This document shows positions 21,801-36,800 of a DNA stretch of 64,000 bases, piece after piece. Below the pieces are notes generated by a model. The model did no database searches. It saw nothing but the letters and a program-made list of their open reading frames with translations, and was not told the DNA's origin. The stretch comes from Siderastrea siderea (taxonomy: Eukaryota > Cnidaria > Anthozoa > Scleractinia > Rhizangiidae), in the NCBI GenBank assembly GCA_964030785.1, contig OZ034975.1:21755142-21819141 (forward strand). Reading direction: 5' to 3'. The position numbers were made by a program, and so were the translations under genes. Position 1 is the stretch's first letter. The number at the start of each line of letters is the position of its first letter.

Positions 21801-24800
21801 ATAATTATAGGAAAAGAGAAAACCCTCAAGAACTTCAACCGAACCGTATTTGCTAGAATTAAACCTTTGAATTCTCGTATAGCCCTCACATTTTCAGTAT
21901 TTTACAATGCAGTATAAAGAAATGCCATGCAATTTGTAAAATTGTGTTAGTATATTTGCATCACTACTTGTCGAAAGGTGATCCCGAACTGAACGCCCGG
22001 GGTTTAAGGTTTCTCTTCCATGAAGCTTTTGTGAAGTCTAAGCTCGTTTTCACAACTAAATGTTTTGATTCAACAGAATTAACCCAGTGTAGATTCTAAC
22101 TTGTATTGTTCCCTCTTTACTTGAACTAGATTTCAAACACGTGAATTGAATCAAAAGGCCGTACTTTATGACGGACTTTTCATAACCAAATAAATTCATT
22201 ATCGTGCATGTAATTTACTCTGGGAATTTCCCATTTGTTTTCACATTTCAAATGGCATATTTTGATCCATATAATGTCCAAAAGCCTCTTCAAAATAGTT
22301 GCATACAATGGGTCAGGCCACCATTTTTGAATTTTAAATGAATTTATGCAAAAAGTGGGCATCCTGTGGATGCCTGGACACCCTTCTAGCTAAAACCTGG
22401 ATGGGATGGACTACATTGTACCTTAAGCATAAACCATAAAAATGGGGCATCAACTAAAAAAAAGAATTGAAAATTACTAAGACCAAAAATGAAACTATAG
22501 TATAAGGATATGCTAACCCAGGGTTAGTGTTAACCAGCTATCGAACAACGGAGCCTGTTAATATGTTTTGTGGGCGGATTAGCACTGTGGCATCCTCAGG
22601 ACCATGATGCAGTGTCCACCCTACCTACATGTAGGTAGGGTGGAAATGTTTCTTTTCAGTTATGCTGATGTTTAATGTGCCATTTTGTACTAGGGACAAG
22701 AAACACCTGTGAAACAAATTTTGATAAAACCAAGGTAACATTTTCAGTTATTTTTTATTACCACAGGTTTGTATATGTGGCAAAATGAATGTGTGACTTG
22801 TCGTGTTGCACTGCTGTAACATGATCCTCCAAACAGAAATCATTTTATCATAGAGAATGAAAAGATCAGCATCATCATGGATGTCTCCCATTGTTTTAGT
22901 CAAATAGAAAGATGCTTCACTTCTTTCTGTGTTGACTACTGGAATATTAACGATGTGGCAATCAAAGGTAGCTACATCCTCCACAGATGCACTGGCTGAA
23001 TCTACATGTTACTGGCAGGTGGCAATGGACAAGACTGACAAACCAGAGACTGCCTTTATCACTTAATCCATAATGCTCCTGCAATGTTTGAGCAACTCGT
23101 GGAAAGGTGCTGTTGTGGGCACCCGGGGGAGGTCTGGCTCCTTTCCACTGACATTGCAAGACCCCTTTACAGGCTCACAGAAGAACAGAGGGAGTTCTGA
23201 TGGTATAGAGAGTGCAAAGACGCATTTTCCTAGTCAAAATGTCCATTAACTACAGCTTTCATTTTGGCCTTCCCCATGATTGATTTTTACTGTTTTGTGA
23301 GTACAAAGAAAGAAGGGGATTTCTTCCATACCTGATTATTCTAGTGTTTTTACTTCACACCCAATATTGTCTGTTTTCAGTTAATACTGGTTAATGAACA
23401 GTTTGTCACCTTTCAGTCAATTGTATTCCTCTTTACTCAGTTGAAGGGGAAATGAAAAACATGGCAAGCAAGTTCAATTTTCCCCACCCCAGTCCCTGTT
23501 CTTCATGCCAGCTTGCTTTGCTTGCTGGCATGTAACTGCTGACCCTCGTTCCAAGAGGCTTGCACAAATACCCATTTAAGTGAGCTCACTACCATAAGGC
23601 TTGCAAAATACACCGTCCCATAGTTGTGACTCAGGTTTCCATGGTTTATTATACAGGATTGAAAAATGTTTACATTAATGACGTAAATATTGTTATAATA
23701 TTTATTATTAACTAATGTGCCTGAAGGGACACATCACAAGAGGGAGTGGCCAGACCAAGTGCAGCACAGCCAGCAGTACGCAAAACACTTTTAGTAGATC
23801 ATCAGACAGGCCAGGGAACTGAGAGATCCACTGGTGCTACACAGTCTCACAGCGTGGCTGGGGCAACAGCAAGCACAACAACAGGTAATAAAAACACACA
23901 GTCTCACAGCATGGCTGGGGCAACAGCAAGCACAACAACAGGTAATAAAAACATTGGTCACAGGAGACAACCCTACTAAGCTATGGGGTCGTGGGTTCAA
24001 GGCCCCCTCTTTGGCCATTTGGTTCCACTTCATGGTAGTGCCGTGTTCAAATCCTTGGCCACAATATGTAACTAGTGAAGGGGTCTGATTCCCAGGCTTT
24101 ATTTGTTTATATGTCATGGTGATGTCAAATAACAAATTAGTTAACATCTGGCATCTGTAACGTACTGTAGGCAAATAATCAAATGGCAAAATATAGCACT
24201 ATCCTTCTTTTTGTGCCTACCTATAAACACTGCAGTTTTTTCCTCTTCACGTATTAACATTGAACCTGAAGCACCTAAATTACCACACTTGAATCACTAA
24301 ACTAAGTTATTGTTCTTTTGAAGGAGCTAGTGCACATGTGGAAGGACCATCCACGAACTTGGCCTCTCTTAAACTTCATGACCATGATGGAGCTCCAAAA
24401 TTGGTGAAAATACTGGACGAAAACCTGCAGTGGAATGACACAGCTTTAGAGGTATACCTATTGACTATCACTTGAACAAATTTGAAAAAAAAAGATAACC
24501 TTTGAATGTTTTATACTTGTACCTAATATCCCCACTTTTGTTCTTCTAACCATTTGCTGTTTCTGTCTCACTTCCCCTCTTCTTTTGACTTGTTCTCCCA
24601 AACTTATACTGTAACTCTGCAAGCAGGAAAAAGTGACTACTATTTTTTCGTAGCTGAATGCCATGACAAGGCTGCTACATTAGCAGAACGTTAACAATTA
24701 AAACCAAGATTTGTAAATTCCAATTTAATCTGAAAGCAATGGTTGGAGAGCACTCCTTGGATGTCACTGTTACAATTTACAATTATAATTGAACTACTTA

Positions 24801-27800
24801 ATTTTGTTGAACTCTCCATTTAGATCCTTGTTGATCAGACAGACTTCCTTGTTGTTGGTATTGTTGGTGCTCAAGGTGTTGGTAAATCAACTGTACTCTC
24901 TGTTTTGGCTGGAGCAGGGCCCTTTACTGACTCAAGGTACTGTCAAGGACTGTATTGGTCTCTGAGAACCAGTGTTTTTAGATTGCCAAATAACATTACT
25001 CTAGATGTAACTTCATTGATAATTCAGGCAAGATGGAAAAAGGGACATATTTATTTCACAGATGTCTTTGTAAGTAAATTTGTTGAAGCTACTGGCTAGC
25101 AGAAACAACTGAGAACTAACCATTTGAACTTCAAACCCGCTTTAAAATCTCAGCTTGCGGTTAAACCCTCCCCCTTCTCTCTGTTATAGGTTCACTAGCC
25201 TAGTGACACAAAAATCTGGTTTTAAGAAGTCCTCCTCCTTTGCCCTCTATCTATGTTGTCCATCTCACTTCCACAGTTAACCCAGCAGAGCTTTGCAGTT
25301 CTACAAGCCTTATGCTTACTAGGACATAATGGTACTAAAAGATTCTCACACAGTGCTTGTTAATTCTGATTGCATGTCAGTAGCTTGATTTCCTCTTTCT
25401 GTCACCTTGCTGCTGCATGGAGAAGGCTTGGGCCCTATTGCCATGGCCTTCCAACCTGTCAACCTGTCCTATGGCACCCAGCACAGCTTCTACATTCATT
25501 GATATTCTGATTGACAACAGATTCAGGTGCAGAGTGTATAAGCAACTTGTGGCCTGCATAGTTTAGACCATCATGACTGTCCATCCAGCTATTAATACTG
25601 GCTAAGGCTTGCATAGATGGAAACATCATCTGTATGCTGTGTTATCTGAGTGTATTGTTGGGAGAAATAAAAGTTTGACTACTTATAAATTTAGGTGCAG
25701 GTTAGACAAACTGGATTTTGAAGGACATAACATTTCTCTTTTCCAGGTCTCCCTTATTCCCAGTGCAGTCACGACAAGTGCAGGTTAGCATAACACGTCT
25801 TACATAAGACAACGAATGTTTTCCTATTTTGTTTTATACAGAAGAGAGCCCTAAAAGCATGTTGTGTCAACTTTTTTCGATATTTTTCTTGTCCTCCCAG
25901 TGGTATACCTGGTAAATGGTTAGCAAGGAAAATGGTAGCTACTGGCTGATAAACACTGTCATGACGACTTCAGGGCATCACAATCAAAGACCTACTGAAA
26001 ACCTAGCTTCTGTTTGTTATAGTGTAATGTAAAGATATTTGCTTTTTGTTGTTTTAGGAAGATGGAACAAATCAAACTTGCGGTATTGATATGGCTGTAA
26101 CACAAGAAAGAGTGATACTGTTGGATACCCAGGTTAAGTTTATTGTTTACGTTTTACCATCTCCCCCCTTAGATGTGTCACTAACAAACTTGATTTTCAT
26201 GTCATGATCTCCCACCATTCCATTTAGTTGCTGGAGACAAAAGCTATGTCTGTGCTATATTAAATAGCTGTTGTGCCAGCACAGAAACTGTATCTAATAG
26301 GCCTTTTGTTCAACACAATTTTTGTGCTAGGGTGATGCTGCACCACTCTGATCTTGATAGGTTTTCGTTACACTGTGCAGGGCTCTGTGAACAGGAAATC
26401 AACCTGAAGTGCAAGACAATAATTAGGAGTGAAGTTTGGAACCTACTGTAGTTTCGGAACATTTCTATTCACACCTAGTCAGAGTTTTTTGTGTTGACAT
26501 GATAAGCTGTCCGTTGTAGTCATCAAATCAAGTCTCTTGGCTCACTAAGTTTTCAACTGGTCATATTTCTTCAGTAAATTGGTCATGATGTTTGGGATTG
26601 TATGGGTAGAAAAATAGAAATATCTCGAAGTTCTTCCTGTGGAGGGTTTTCTTGTTTTCGTAAAATAAAAGAGGGGTACACAGCACACCCACACTTCCTT
26701 AATTATCATCCCATCCTGTTCATAAAGAATAATTCAATGAATTCTACTGGACACTGCATACTACAGGAAATCAGCTGAAAGAGTTTTCATTGTGGAACAT
26801 TTAAGTTTGACATCTCCGGAAGAATGGAAAAGAAACCATCATAATTATGAATTAACCTTTTTAATGACAGAGATGAGTTAATTTATTAAAGCAGGCGGTG
26901 ATATGGATGATAAACTGGAGCTTTCCATTTTACTCTGACTATGAACGGAATGGTTTGAAACTTCTCAATTTTGAACACTTTCAGATTGTAACACCTTTTC
27001 TTGTGTCTTTTCCACCATTCAGCCACTGTTGAGTGCTGCATTACTAGACCGCTTGATACACCACGATCGAAACATTCCTCCTGAGTACACTTCACCAGAA
27101 AACTACAATGAGATCCAGGTATTGCTTTGTTAAGTGTCAAATTATATGCGTAGTATGCTAACCTAGAATTTAGATATCTCTTGATTATACCTTAATGAGA
27201 TAATGGTCTTGTTAAATGTGAAATTTTGTATCTCGGACACGTGCCTCTTACAGTAAAGCTGACGGTACTTATTTCTTCAGTCATTACAGGTTGTCACCTT
27301 CCTTTTGACGGTCTGTCATGTGATTCTAGTGGTACAGGATTGGTTCACAGACCTCAACATAATAAGGTAATTTGCTTCAAGTCATAGTGTAATGTGAAGT
27401 ACCCTCCTACTATTGATGCATGCCCTTCTAACATCTGTGACGTATTACCAAGTTACTTGCTCAGAACCCAGAGTGCCCAAAGTGGCACATGGTAAGGGTC
27501 CTCCACTGCTGCCAATCTTCTGCCCATTGCCTAGCTGTTTAGAGGCTGAGACCGCACTCCTTCAGCTCTCTCATCATTGTCCTTCGTCAGGTTACCTTGG
27601 GCCTGCCTCTTCTACGCCTTCCTTGGGGTGTTCACCTCAATGCAACCCTTGGTAGTGAGTCCGTTTCCATCCGTAGGACATGGTCCAGCCATCTCCACCT
27701 TCTCTCTCTCACAACATCAGAGAGTGGTTCCAGATTACGGGATGTCAACAAGCCTTTGTTGCTGATCTTGTTTGGGCAAAAAATACGCTTGATGTGTTGA

Positions 27801-30800
27801 AGACATTTAGTTTGGAAGACATCATATTTCCTGGAAATTTCCCTGGCCACCTTCCAGCATTCACTTCCGTGCAACAGGACAGACAGCACACTTCTCTTGA
27901 AAATTTTGATCTTGGTTCGCACATTTAGCTTGGTTGATTTCCACACTGGGTGAAGAGTCCAAAAGGCTCGGTTTGCCTTGGACATTCTGACCGACACATC
28001 TTTTCCACTGTCGCCATCTATAGAGACTTTGCTGCCCATGTAGGTAAACTCGTCCACTTCTTCCAGTTGTTGGTTATGAATAGTGATCGATTGGTTGCTT
28101 GTGGTGTTTGACCTCATCAGCTTTATCTTCCCAACATTCACTTGCAAGTGACGTAAGTCGGTCCATCCTCTCTTGACTCTTGACTCTCTATGGTGACTGG
28201 ATAGCAGGCCAACGTCGCCTGCAAAATTCAGATCGTCAAGTACTGAATTGAGTGTCCACTGGATCCCTCTCTTCTTGTCAGTTGTTGTTCTCTTCCTGAG
28301 CCAGTCCATGGCCAGAAGGAAGAGAAAGGGGGTTAAGATACACCCTTGTTTGACCCCTGTCTGGACTCTAAAGCTGTCTGTCAAATGTCGCCTGTAGGCC
28401 ACTTTACACCGGAAACCTCTTTACAGCATCCTGATGATGTTGACAATCTTCATAGGAAGACCATAACGTCTAAGGATTTTCCGTAATGTTTCACGGTGCA
28501 AGCTGTCGAACGCTTTCTCAAAGTCAACATATAGGACGTAGAGGTTGCTATTCCATTCTGCGGACTGCTCAAGAATTTGTCTGAGGACAAAGATATGGTC
28601 TATACATGATCTCCCCTTCCTGAATCCTGCCTGTTCATTTCTGATGTTCTCATCCACAGCCTCATAAATCCTATTAAGCAGAATACAAAAAGAAGTGTAA
28701 TGCACCTCCAATTCCCGCAGTTGCTGAGATTGCCTTTCTTTGGCAGTTTAATAGTGAGGTCTGTTTTCCAGAGCTCTGGTGGTTGCTCTGTGTCCCAGCT
28801 ATTCTGCAATAACTGACACAGATGTCTAGCAGTTTTCTCGCCACCAGCCTTCAACATTTCTCCACATATCTCGTCCTCCCCTGGTGCCTTCCCAGACTTC
28901 AACTTCTTAATGGCGTGTTTTACCTCTTCCACTGCAATAGGGTCTGTGGAAATGTCAGTCCTCTCACTTTCAGAGATGTCTGGAGTTTGCAATGCTACCG
29001 GCCTGTTGAGGACTGTTTCGAAGTGCTCCTTCCTCCTGTTGATTTTCTCTCTCTCACCCGTGACTGTCCTGTCATCGGTACATTTGACCGGTTTATCTTG
29101 GCTTGTTCCATAGTCCCCTCTCATGTTTTGGTGGTCTTGTACAGAGTCCTCATGTCATTGTTCCTTGCAGCCGTCTCAGCTTCCGTAGCTAGGGTAACAA
29201 TATAATGTCGCTCATCACGTCTGCAACTCCGCTTCACTTCTTTGTCCTTCTTCGAATATTCTGTCGAGAGATGCTCCTTGAGGCGAAGGGACTTGGCGTT
29301 CAGCATTTTTCTTTTAATCAACTTCCGTTGGTCAATCTTCGTCCAGGTTGCATCCCTGATCCGTTCTTCCTTCCTTCTCTTCTGTTATCCTAGAATTTCT
29401 TTACTCATCTCTTCTATTGCTTTATTGAAATTGTGGATCGTCATCTCTGCGTTATCTTTTAGCAAGCTAAATCTATTCTTTAGGGAAATTGCAAACTTTT
29501 TACACACTTCTGGGTTGCTGAGCCTGGTACTGTCAAAGCGCCTCTTTTCTGCAGGCACCGTGTCTCACTTTTCTGAGTTTCAGTCTCAGTTTTGCTACGA
29601 GGAGATGGTGGTCGCTTCCTGTGTCAGCCGATCTCCTAACCCAGACATCATTCAGTGAGCGCCTCCATCTACTGTTTGTTATGATGTGGTCAATTTCACT
29701 TCTCGTTGTCCCATCCGGAGATTTCCAAGTCAGCTTATGGATGTCCTTATGCTGGAAGAGGGTACCACCCACTGTAAGACCATTTGATTCGCTGAAGTCG
29801 CATAGTCTCTCACCATTGTCGTTTATAACTCCAACCCCATGCCTTCCCAGAGTGTTCCCTCGATTATCATTATTACTTCCTACTCTTGCATTAAAGTTGC
29901 CTAACAGCAGTAGCACGTTGTGTTTGGGTATTCTTTCCACGGTTAGCCTCTTCCTCTGCGCCCTCAGTGGGTGCATAGCTCACAACAGTGGACAATTTCA
30001 CAAATCTGGAATTGAGACGTATGTATAGGAGCCTTTCGTTGATAGGTGTCCACTCCAGTAACGCTCGTGACGCTTCTTTGTCCATGATGAGTGCAACCCC
30101 CTGTAGGTATATTTCATCCCGGCGTCCTGACCAAATGATGGTGTCTCCCGTGGCCAGCAGTCGTTTACCAGTTCCTATCCAGCGTGTTTCCTGGATTCCA
30201 AGTAAGCATATTCCGTAGTTGTGCATCTCTTCAATGGTCTGTGCGAGCTTCCCAGCCTGGTATAGCGTCTGCACATTCCAACATCCAACATATATACTTT
30301 CTGTTGGTGTAAGGCCATTAGCTATCGGGCTGGAGATATCCGACTAGCTTTCATCCCTATCTCTCATACATCCAGTTGCCTGGCCTGCATCTCTCCTTAC
30401 ACCGGCAGTTGTAAATTCCCTTACTTCCGTTTCTGTAGCAATACTGTTTCTTACGGGGTGGAGATGCTAGCCCCACGCCAAACCCCCAACCTGGGAGACC
30501 AGGGTGTTGTTTCGTCTGGCCCCTCTTCCACCGACCAATCCGGCATGGTTAAACCTGCCAGGGGCACAAGGCTCCCGCTGGCACAGCTCTGGGCGTTGTA
30601 AGGACACACAAGCCTCCCCGCCATGACAAGGCACAACACCAGGGGAAGTATTACCAGGTTAAAAACACTGTAAAAATACAATTTCGGTAACATCAAAACT
30701 GATTTCAATTTATGATGTTGGCCGTCTCCAACTGCCATATGTTCCTCCTTCAACAACAACAACAACAACAACAACTTTGGATTCCCGATCTTACATCAGT

Positions 30801-33800
30801 CTAGCAGCCTTTCTCTGTAAGCGGTGAATCCTATCAAGATTTTCTTTTGATGTGTTGCCCCATACTACGCAAACGTGCTAGCTTGAGATTGCTTGTTAGT
30901 TGCCAAGCCTTCACAGGAAGCCACCCTCTTTAAGCAGCTAGTTTTCAGTCAATTGCTGCAAAGAAAAACATAGGCGCGCAATACGCGCAGAGCCTGACAA
31001 CCTATGGGACTTCACACCTCCGGTAAGTCCCACCCTAACCCCTCAGCCCCCCCCCCCCCCCCCCACCACCACCACCATCAAAAAGATCTTGTGGTTATCC
31101 ACTATAAAACCCGGTAATGATTCAGCAGCGTGACTACGCGGAGTAAAAAAAAACCGAAGAAAGCTCTTTGTTTCACGGTTCTTCAAAGAACACAGACAAA
31201 AACAAGTAAACTTAAACTTAAACTCACCGTCAAAAAATATTGCATACATAATTTAGGCAAAGATCAGTGGAAAGTTAACAATTTTACTTCAGAAATAAAT
31301 GCAAGTTGCAGTTGAACCTTTTAATTTCTTACTTCTACCGGCGAATATCCAATACTTTTCAGTGCTCATAAACGGTCAACTTTCTAAAGGGTGCCGTTTT
31401 GACGCTCTGCGTGATTTGCGTGACACGCGACTCGCTTTACTTTGTTTAATTTGTAAGGTTTCAGACGTTTCAGGCAACCACTTACGTTCTTAGTACATTG
31501 TATTGTCAAAACAGGAGTCTGCCATCAAACGGCGTTTCTTGTATCCACAGTATTTTCGTTCGAAATCGGTTTGAACTAGCGTTTATAAACACGACTGAAA
31601 TAGTTTTGCAACTATATTTATTTCCCCTGTTATTTGAAGTTGCTTGCTTTGTAATCAAGTCGGCTATAATAATTTTCGTCTTTTTGCTTCACAAATCGAC
31701 CAAAGTATGTTTACATTTGTAACTTTCCCACGGTACAAAGTTATTTTTAGCTCACGTGTTTATTTGGAGTCTCAACCTACAGCCGAATAAATTTCGTTTG
31801 CTTTACCTTCGAACAGTACGAAAATGTTCAAATTCAGCTCGCTTTCCAGTAAATCCAACAGGTCTCTGTTAGAATGCTTTGTCACATATCTGTTGTTGTT
31901 AATCTTTCGGTACTGTTTCGGTCGGTTCGAGATGTTTCAAGTGTTGCGTTACATTCCTTATAAGGCTGAAATTACAGCTGTCAACTATGCAAATTTCTCA
32001 ACATACGCTTTACACTTTGAGCTATGAATAACCCCGAAATAACGTTTAGTATCTTGTTAAGATTTTACTACATCCATCCTCTAATTCCTTGATCACCACT
32101 GTGACTTGGATTTTAATACTAGTTTCATTCAAGTTTTTCAGTTTTAAGAATAGCTAGCAACAAGCCGCGCAATTTCCGATTTAGTTTTAATTGGGTTCAT
32201 GTTTTATAACACGCACACAAAAATGACACTGCAAATTTTAGATTCGCTGTTACCGAGAGATAATCCCGAAAAATTTTATGCTGTTTTACTCTACTCTTTT
32301 CACTATCGTTATAAACTTGGGCTTTAAATATTGTTTCTTTCACTGTTAATTAGGGATCGATGTAACGTTAATTTCCACGTTCTGTTCATACAACATCTCA
32401 AATTGGCAAGTCCGTCTTGTATTTGCTGCTGTGGAAAAATGTACTTCAGCTAAGTAAACACAGGACTACAACGCGAATAAAATCCTGCCAGACCTCACGT
32501 ACACAAAACAGGCATTCGAAGTAGATCCACACTTGCGAATGCAAAACACTTCAAAACCCGGGGGTCTTACTCCCATAACATTAGCTGTATGGGTTTGTGC
32601 CGCTGATAAGGTAAGACTTTCAGTGTCCCGGTGCACACCCATCGTCTCACAGAATATCCCCCCAGCCTCAGAAATCGTAAGAAAGACATCGCACGTACGT
32701 ACAACATCCAACGTCTATCGTTGATTTTTAGGCTCTGACAGTAGCCTTATGACGTCACTAACGTGACGTCATTGGCTAAAAACTGTACAAAGGCATGTGT
32801 CGTGTAGGTGTACTCATCCATTGTTCTTTTATCCAGACTTCTAAAAACAGCTGAGATGTTAAAGCCATCATCTGCTAGCCATGGGACGCACGAATCCTCA
32901 AGGTAAGAAGGAACCCAGTGCTGGGGTAAGTCACGATTTCTTGAGGAGTGAGATAAATGTTTCAAGGCTTCTTGAACATGATATTTCCCAGGTTAATTTC
33001 TAAAATTAGTGTTTTCAGATGATTTCACCCATTCACTCCCACATTCCCATAATACACTTTGCCCCCTCCCCCCCCCCCCCCCCCCCCCCATGCACATTTG
33101 GCATAAACTATTCTTTTCAATTTCTATTGGGAACATGTCAACTGTTATGCATCAGTCAATTCCAGGTGGGGCATTATCAAATTTTGCATGGCCCGGGGGT
33201 AGGGATTTGCCAACCCCGGGGCTACCCCTGGGCTTTTGACACACACGTGGTTTCCGACTAGAAATCCAAACATGGAGGATTTTATCGCAAAGAACCAGCA
33301 GTTCGTCGCAGATTGGATCGTCTGTCAAGGACTGGACAAACTTGTGGAGGTTTCCTCGATTTTATGCATTTCTTCATTGCTTATCAAGGCACAACTTGAG
33401 CTAGTGAGATCGGGAACCGAACAACGGGAATCGACGTACGCATGCTTCTTTGATGAAGGATTTAAATAAAATTTAGTCACGATGATTCTTAAACTATTAT
33501 GATCAATTATTAAATTCTAAACGTGTTTAGGGATCGTCGTTTCATACTTTTGCATATTATTAAAATATTCACAACAGATGACTTTACAACAGACTTTTAT
33601 AATGTTTACAAAACATTAAAGTAACAATCAACTATCATGTAGTGTTGTCTGTGGAGTATTAAAATATCATTGCTTGGCGCTATTAACTTTATTAACATCG
33701 GATAGTGTCATTACAAACAATAGAAGACGGAGAGGCAGGCCTACAGAAACGAAGAAACACACATTAAAACGCTGAAAGTGGCATTATTGTGCAATGAATT

Positions 33801-36800
33801 AAAGCTGCTGCAGTGTTGATTGAGGACGCACGATCCCGGGGTGGGGCATTTGCCCTCTTCCTTCATCCCCACCGTGGGGTAGTTGGCAGCTTAATTGTCC
33901 CCACCCCCTTGAATTTGCCATCCAAGAGAAGAAAAATGCTAATGCCCGGGGGGGGGGGGCATGGGCGCAGCTGGAATCGACTGATGAATTAGATGTGCTT
34001 AGCATCTTTTTGCCGTGATTATAATCGTAACAATAGTTTATGGGGGATGAAGCCATCTCAGTAAACATAGGCGTGCAATGCGCGCAGAGCCAATGACAAT
34101 TTTTTTCACTATATGGTGAAATTTATCCTGACAACCTATGGGTTTTTACACCTCCGGTAAATCCCACCATAATCCCTCAGCCCCCCCCCCCCCCCCCCTT
34201 ACTGTAAAACCTGGTAATGATCAAGGAGCGTGATTACGTAACCGTAACAGTTAATTATAGCGTGACATCAAAATTATACATTTGTAAATTTCCCACGGTA
34301 CAAAGTTATTTCTAGCTCACGTGTTTATTTTGGGTCTCAACCTACATACGACTCCCCTAAAAACGACTGCATGGGAGGCTAAACCTACAGCCGAATAAAT
34401 TTCGTTTGCTTTGCCTTCGAACAGTACGAAAATGTTCAAATTCAGCTCGCTTTTACAAAACCTGCTCGCTTTCCAGTAGATCCAACAGGTCTCTATTAGA
34501 ATGCGTTGTCACATCTGTTGTTGTTAATCTTTCGGTCGGTTCGAGATGTTTTAAGTGTTGCGTTACATTCCTAAAGGTTGATTTCCACTGTTGCATAAAT
34601 TTTACGTGCGTACGGGCGTAAATTTAACTGGCTTTACGTGCGTAAATAAAATTAGAGACGATGTATGAACGGCTTACGTAAACGTAAAAAGTTGAAAGTT
34701 TTCAACTTTTTACGTCTACGTAAGCCGTTCATACATCGCCTCTATTTATATTTACCCACGTAAAGCCAGTTAAATTTACGCCCGTAACCATAAGGGTCAA
34801 ATTACAGCCGTCAACTATGCAAATTTGCTCAACGTACGCTTTACACTTTGAGCCATGAATAACCCTGAAATAACGTTTGGCATCTTGTAAAGGTTTTACT
34901 CTAATTCTTTGATCACCACTGTAGCTTGGAGTTTAATACTAGTTTCATTCAAGTTTTTCAGTTTTAAGAATAGCTTGCAACAAGTCGCGCAATTTCCGAT
35001 TTTAGTTTGAAATGGTTTCATGTTTTATAACACGCACGCATAAATGACACTGAAGTTCGGCTCATTCGACATTTCAAGGTGTATTTTTCTTTTCACAAGT
35101 CTCAAGAACAACAGAAAGTCGTTTCGTTTAAAATGTCAGCTCGGCGGTTTGATCACGTGTATAAAATGACAGCTCGGCGCTTTGATCACATTTCAAGCGA
35201 CGTGACCACGGAGCTGCTGCGAGCAGTGGGCGAAACGTTTATCGGTCAGTATAAAATATCGACTGCGGACTGCGGACTGCGGACTGCGGACTGCGGACTG
35301 CGGACTGCGGACTGCGGACCGGACTGGGTATAAAACATGGACTGAGTGTAAAACGCGGACTGAATATAAAATGGGGACTGACTTTAAAAATTGCTGTACT
35401 GACCCATAAATATAAAAAATGCTACTTTTTCAGTTTTCTCTAGTGCTTTTGAGTTGTCGAAGACCAAATCTTTTAAGCTTTTTAAGCAGGTTTGAGTCGA
35501 ACGCTAACAACCGTAAACATTGCAAATTCAAAGTGTGTAGATAATTTCTTGAAACTTTTCAATAAAAAAAGGGCTAGCATTTAGCGCTTCTACTTTGGAG
35601 ATGACTTTCAAGCCACGTCTTGGTTTTCCTATTTAATCCGAATTTCAAAATTAAGAACGTCGTTTAAATATAATTATATATTTCTTTTTCATGATTTCGT
35701 GACCTCAGGTTAATCATGACGAAATTAAAGTACAAAATGGATAAGAAACCAGTCGGGAAAGAACTCAAAGTTTCATCTGGATCGGCTCCTTTAAGAGAAT
35801 AAAAATTTGTCTGCGCATGAACATTCAGTTTCTTGATTCCATTCATTTCACAGTCCAAGAGCCAATTTTGCACTTACTGATTTAAATTCAATCTTCATTT
35901 TACACTCAGTCCGTAGTCCGCCAGTCCATCTGTTTTAATTATGTTCGACTCAGAAATCTGCTTAAACGACCGGGGAAGCAAGATTTGGTCTTCGACAAAC
36001 TGTCTTTAGCAAATTTAATAATTCTACGGCTTTGTTTAGCAGATTTTTGCTCTTCTTGAAAAGGTATGAGGTAAGTCGAAGTTGACAAATTTAATTCGCC
36101 GGGTTTCCACAAATGTTTCTCTGTTGCGTGACAACAGGTAAGCAAGTCCCTGTTGCCGTCAAAAGTACTCTAGCTGATTTCAACCTGCAACTCCAGAACT
36201 CCCAAGCTTAAGGGGCCGATTGCATGAGCCGGGCTGGCCCGGTTAGCAGGGCTGGCCCAGTTAGCAGGGCTGGCTCGGTGTACCGGGATGACTGCTCAGC
36301 TAGGTATTACGTGAGGCGAGCCAGCCCGCCTGTAGCTAAATTTAGAAGCTGTCGTGTGAAAAGATGGTTACATCAAAGAGCATGAACCAAGTGTTTTTAT
36401 TTTTGCCAATTCATTATTTTGGCGTACTTTTTTCAGTTTTACGTAGCTTTATGGTCTGATAAACCTTTATCTGTTATATAGAAAGAGAAATATCAATCTT
36501 CTGGTGAGCCATTTTGCTCTGAAGCAAAATTTAGTGACGAGAAAGTGTTGTCCCGGCTAGCCGGGCTGGCCTGGCAATCGCGACTACATGGTAAATTTTC
36601 AGCCCGGCTAGACGAGAATTTTTAGAATTTTCAAAGCCATATTTTAAATTACTAAACGAGATACTGAAGAAAACTGAAAAAGTAGCATTTTTGAGATTTA
36701 TGGCACAGTACAGCAATTTTTAAAGTCAGTCCGCATTTTATACTCAGTCGGCGTTTTATACCTAGTCCGGTCCGCAGTCCTCATTCCCGCAGTCCGTGTT

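Noticed and set aside
23791..24189. 132-aa minus-strand frame with Cys-rich repeat
   Set aside because: It is the antisense of SMG9 exon 4 and its 57-bp duplication.
28822..30028. Plus-strand frames of 120-138 aa
   Set aside because: Antisense shadows of the LINE endonuclease and reverse transcriptase on the minus strand.
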